Assembly: GCA_018292915.2 (NCBI GenBank)
Contig: JACVVK020000463.1
Coordinates: 194,501-258,500, forward strand
Reading direction: 5' to 3'
Source of the DNA: Batillaria attramentaria
Lineage: Eukaryota > Mollusca > Gastropoda > Batillariidae
Length of the DNA stretch: 64,000 nt
Shown here piece by piece: positions 60,971 to 64,000 of the stretch. The notes below the pieces were generated by a model. The model did not search any database, was not told the origin of the DNA, and saw only the letters and a list, made by a program, of their open reading frames with translations. How positions within the stretch are numbered: position 1 is the stretch's first letter; each line of letters begins with the position of its first letter. The translations under genes were made by a program, and so were the position numbers.

Positions 60971-61123
60971 TATCATTATTATAACTAGTGTCTTTTTAAA
61001 TGAGCGTGTTGATACTCCTCAGGAATCTCCAGCCTTTTTCCTGAGAACAATAAACAAGAACGGTCATGCATTCTAACAGGGTCCGGGTACAGTAACAAGC
61101 CTTACATTTCACTGACGAAACAC

Positions 61124-61294
61124 GGGGGGTGGGTGTTGGAGGTTTAACGTCGTTTGCCACCACTTACGGGTGATATCAAAGACGGGGCAACGATGAAAAA
61201 GCCAGCACAAATATTTGGCCCCAGCCGGGATGCGAACGCACGACCCGAGCATTCGAAGTCCAGCGCTCTACCATTCAGCCACCCCGGCTCCCCT
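61124..61294 (-). mobile_element. SINE-A with 12-bp exact target-site duplication
   Basis: CTGACGAAACAC at 61112-61123 and 61295-61306. Complete head and tail. Confidence 0.94.
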
Positions 61295-61364
61295 CTGACG
61301 AAACACAATAAAAATAACTCTGCATTACCTAGTGGCGAGAGATACAGGTATAAACACACAGGCT

Positions 61365-62366
61365 ATTAATTTTGTCACGGTCTCGGGATCATTAACACGA
61401 ACACAGGATTGGAATCTTCAGTAGTATAGCTTTCATGACACGATGAAAGGAAACGTGCACTCTTTGATCACAACCAGAGATAAATTTAAGACGTAAGATG
61501 AAAGAAGTCAGCTGTCACCATAATTATCTCTGATCAAAGTATTAAATCAACGATGGACATAGCAAAACACATTATATTTATTGAACAAGCATTTAATAGG
61601 TGAACCATCTAAACCAACATCTGCTGTTTATGATTCTACGTGTATTCCGGACACAGCTGTGAAAACACCGATGAAAGTGAAGATTTGGTCTACTTACATT
61701 ATGGAGAGATACTAAAAACAGCATGGTGAAGGCCCCCGTAGTGTAGTGGTTAGCACTTCGGATCATGGATCGGGAGACCCGGGTTCGAATCCCAGCCGAG
61801 GCAAGCGGGATTTTTCCTACCTAGGTCGGCTCCTACCCAGAGCGGGGTGTGCTATGGGCCTGATGGGGAGGCTGTTTGCCAACACAGCCGAGTTTTCACC
61901 CACTTCACGGGTGCGACTTTGGGGGTGCTTCCCTTAGTATGACAACGTCTTATGATGTGGATGATTACACGATTGACACTAAGCGTGGAATGCGGCCCTG
62001 TCCCGTAGTCCCAAACCACATGGACCTCCATAAGCATCATCTTACTATCATCCTCATCTCCATCATCATGCATAATAAAAAAAAATTGTCCCAGCTTCCC
62101 GAGTCCTCCGTGGGCAAAGAGTTGGGGCAGCATAAAAACAAAAAACAAAAAACAAAAAAAACCCAGAAAAAAACAACAAAAAAACCCAGCATGCTGAAAG
62201 AAATTTACACGATCTCCTAAACGCATCATTTCCACCTTGACTACGCTTGACACAAGCCAATAGGGGCGGTATACAGGTCCACCAACAGCTCTCGCTCTCT
62301 AGGGCGGAAGAGCAGAAGTGTTCATCATGTGGTGAGGGCAGTTCTAGCGATAGGAGGGGCAGCATC
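61365..62366. repeat. Upstream end of the FREP-B duplicated unit
   Basis: Matches 43741-44272 once the SINE-B at 61731-62186 is removed. It lies about 4 kb further from its promoter than in FREP-A because unrelated sequence intervenes (57.8-61.36 kb). Confidence 0.85.
61731..62186 (+). mobile_element. SINE-B with 12-bp target-site duplication
   Basis: CAGCATGGTGAA (61719-61730) and CAGCATGCTGAA (62187-62198) flank it. FREP-A has the empty site near 44092. Confidence 0.92.
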
Positions 62367-62462
62367 GCAACCAAATAACGTCGTCTGCTCACTACTGGGT
62401 ACATTTGTAGGACAGCTTATCCGCTGACCAGAGTCGCCACAATGGTCTCAGCTCAAGTGACT

Positions 62463-62755
62463 GATCGTCGGGGGTTCTCTCCGGGCACTTCCGGCTTCCT
62501 CCCCCTCTGCTTTGGAAATGTTCAGCCCACCACATTTGAAAAAATAAATTTAATTGTAAATTCCGAAATGTAAATAGCTGAGCTGACCCTTCGCAACCAC
62601 GTGATTGTAATGTGTTTACGTCCAGTGTGTGAGAGAATGCGTGTGATTCACGTGAGCGTGCGTGTTGGGTTCAGTTCGCGGCGCTTTGAGCCGATTCATG
62701 AAATTGTGAAAAGCGCCTATTCAATATTATTATTATTATTATTATTATTATAAAG
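62463..62755 (+). mobile_element. SINE-C, 5'-truncated, (ATT)n tail
   Basis: Begins in the body (TCGTCGGGGGTTCTCTCCGG) and ends at (ATT)n 62726-62752. Confidence 0.88.
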
Positions 62756-62831
62756 CACAGATTCAGCGCTTTTGATGAAAAGGTTTTCCACACACTCTTG
62801 CATGCCTGTCGTACGTCAGTACTGAGACTTG

Positions 62832-63228
62832 TAATAATAATGAGTATTGTATAGGTGCTTTACCCAGTTTCATGAATCGGCTCCTGGCAAAGCGCCGCGA
62901 ACTGAACCCAACACGCAACACTCACGTGAATGACACGCATTCTCTCACACACTGCACATAAACACATTACAATCACGTGGTACGAAGGGTCAGCTCAGCT
63001 ATTTAAATTTCGGAATTTAGAATTGCATGTATTTTTCAAATGTGGTGGGCTGAACATTTCCAAAGCAGAGGGGGAGGAAGCCGGAGTACCCGGAGAGAAC
63101 CCCCGACGATCGGCCCGAATGAACGGTGCCACATACGAGAAGGAAATATTCTTTGCCCCGAGTGGGACTCGAACCTCTGACCTCTCGCATTTGTGAGAAG
63201 TCTCTTAACCAGTAGACCACCGACCACT
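62832..63228 (-). mobile_element. SINE-C, full length
   Basis: The minus strand has the tRNA-like head (TCTACTGGTTAAGAGACTTC, GGTTCGAGTCCC) and the full body. It is inverted relative to the copy 80 bp away at 62463-62755. Confidence 0.9.
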
Positions 63229-63682
63229 TTAAGCTCAAAAACTGAACACATACACATCGGATACATCCCCATGTCCGGGCCCCGCCACACGCGCGTGGCC
63301 GGGTAACGTGACGACTGCCCATCCCCCGGGTGATCCCAGCATACGCCTACACATCGTCGCCGCCCACGTACATTTGTTCCCTCCCCCTCCCTGACCCTTT
63401 CCCATAGTGCATCACCACGACCTCGACAACATCTGATGTCTGTCGCAGGCAGATCCGAAAGCTGCAGACTACGACAACTCTGTACCGAGACCGGCGCTTC
63501 TCTTGGCCTCTGCAATGATCCCGAAATCGGCTAACCGAGACCTGAGCCGAGCTAAGTGGTACCGAAGCCGAAGGAAAAAAACAAAAATGCTCAGTGACTA
63601 AGAAAGTGCACAGTTCTAAACAACTTCGTGGTCAACGTGGTGTTTCACAGTGATCACAGAAGCGGAGAGTTCTCAGTGTCGC
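63229..63682. other. Intergenic, no gene seen
   Basis: GC-rich, with no convincing exon on either strand. Confidence 0.4.
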
Positions 63683-63854
63683 TGGGGAGCCGCGGTGGTC
63701 GAATGGTAGAGCGTTGGACTTCTAATGCTCGGGTCGTGAGTTCGATCCCGGCTGGAGCCAAATATTTGTGCTGGCTTTTTCATCGTTGCCCCGTCTTTGA
63801 TATCACCCGTATGTGGTGGAAAAGGACGTTAAACCCCCAAACACCCACCCACCC
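63683..63854 (+). mobile_element. SINE-A with 11-bp target-site duplication
   Basis: CTCAGTGTCGC (63672-63682) and CTCAGCGTCGC (63855-63865), one mismatch. Confidence 0.93.
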
Positions 63855-64000
63855 TCTCAGCGTCGCGTTCACCAGCACAGTACATTTTCAGCCTGTTTCT
63901 GAGACTATTGCTTGCATGAGTTGTCTCCCTTGCCGCAACAAACACGCATTTTTTCGTGGCAGAGCACATAGTTGCCACGAAAAAAAAAAAAAAATCATGC

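Overview
This is a stretch of a repeat-rich invertebrate nuclear genome, most likely a mollusc and probably a marine gastropod. That assignment is an inference. It rests on small phase-compatible exons with GT-AG splice sites, dense microsatellites, many tRNA-headed SINEs, CR1- and RTE-like LINE remnants, and secreted ependymin-related and fibrinogen-domain families that are typically expanded in molluscs. There is no bacterial-style operon, CRISPR array, rRNA or genuine tRNA gene. The tRNA-like hits are SINE heads.

Layout. (1) 2-250 (+) is the last coding exon of pyruvate kinase, with an unusual Ser-rich C-terminal tail, followed by a long 3' UTR-like region to about 3.9 kb. (2) 4.15-5.48 kb is an AT-rich minisatellite. 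(3) 6.7-9.6 kb and 11.1-14.4 kb (both -) are two tandem ependymin-related genes with five matching exons each and identical intron phases. (4) 16.1-43.5 kb (-) is a fibrinogen-related gene, FREP-A: TATA promoter, signal-peptide exon, coiled-coil exon, Thr/Ala/Pro linker, then a four-exon fibrinogen domain. It has two candidate terminal exons, at 21.2 kb and 16.1 kb. (5) 47.4-57.5 kb (-) is FREP-B, a tandem duplicate of FREP-A. FREP-B has a one-base frameshift in the first fibrinogen exon and a transposable element cutting its linker exon, so it is probably a pseudogene unless the frameshift is an assembly error. The duplication continues upstream of each promoter, ending near 44.27 kb and 62.37 kb.

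Because the two FREP units are alignable, each serves as an empty-site reference for insertions in the other. This defines many mobile elements with precise ends: a 4-kb TIR element carrying a spliced 218-residue ORF, a 508-bp near-perfect palindrome with a hammerhead-like core, a CR1 LINE with a nested MITE, a long-TIR foldback element interrupted by a TTAA-flanked insertion, and many SINE copies with target-site duplications. The region from 57.9 to 64 kb is intergenic and holds P-element-like and LINE remnants plus SINEs.

Functionally, the genes apart from pyruvate kinase all encode predicted secreted proteins. The FREPs look like soluble oligomeric lectin-type recognition molecules. The ependymin-related proteins are secreted disulfide-bonded proteins of uncertain role. 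All exon models come from reading the sequence by eye. No alignment, expression or database search was run.
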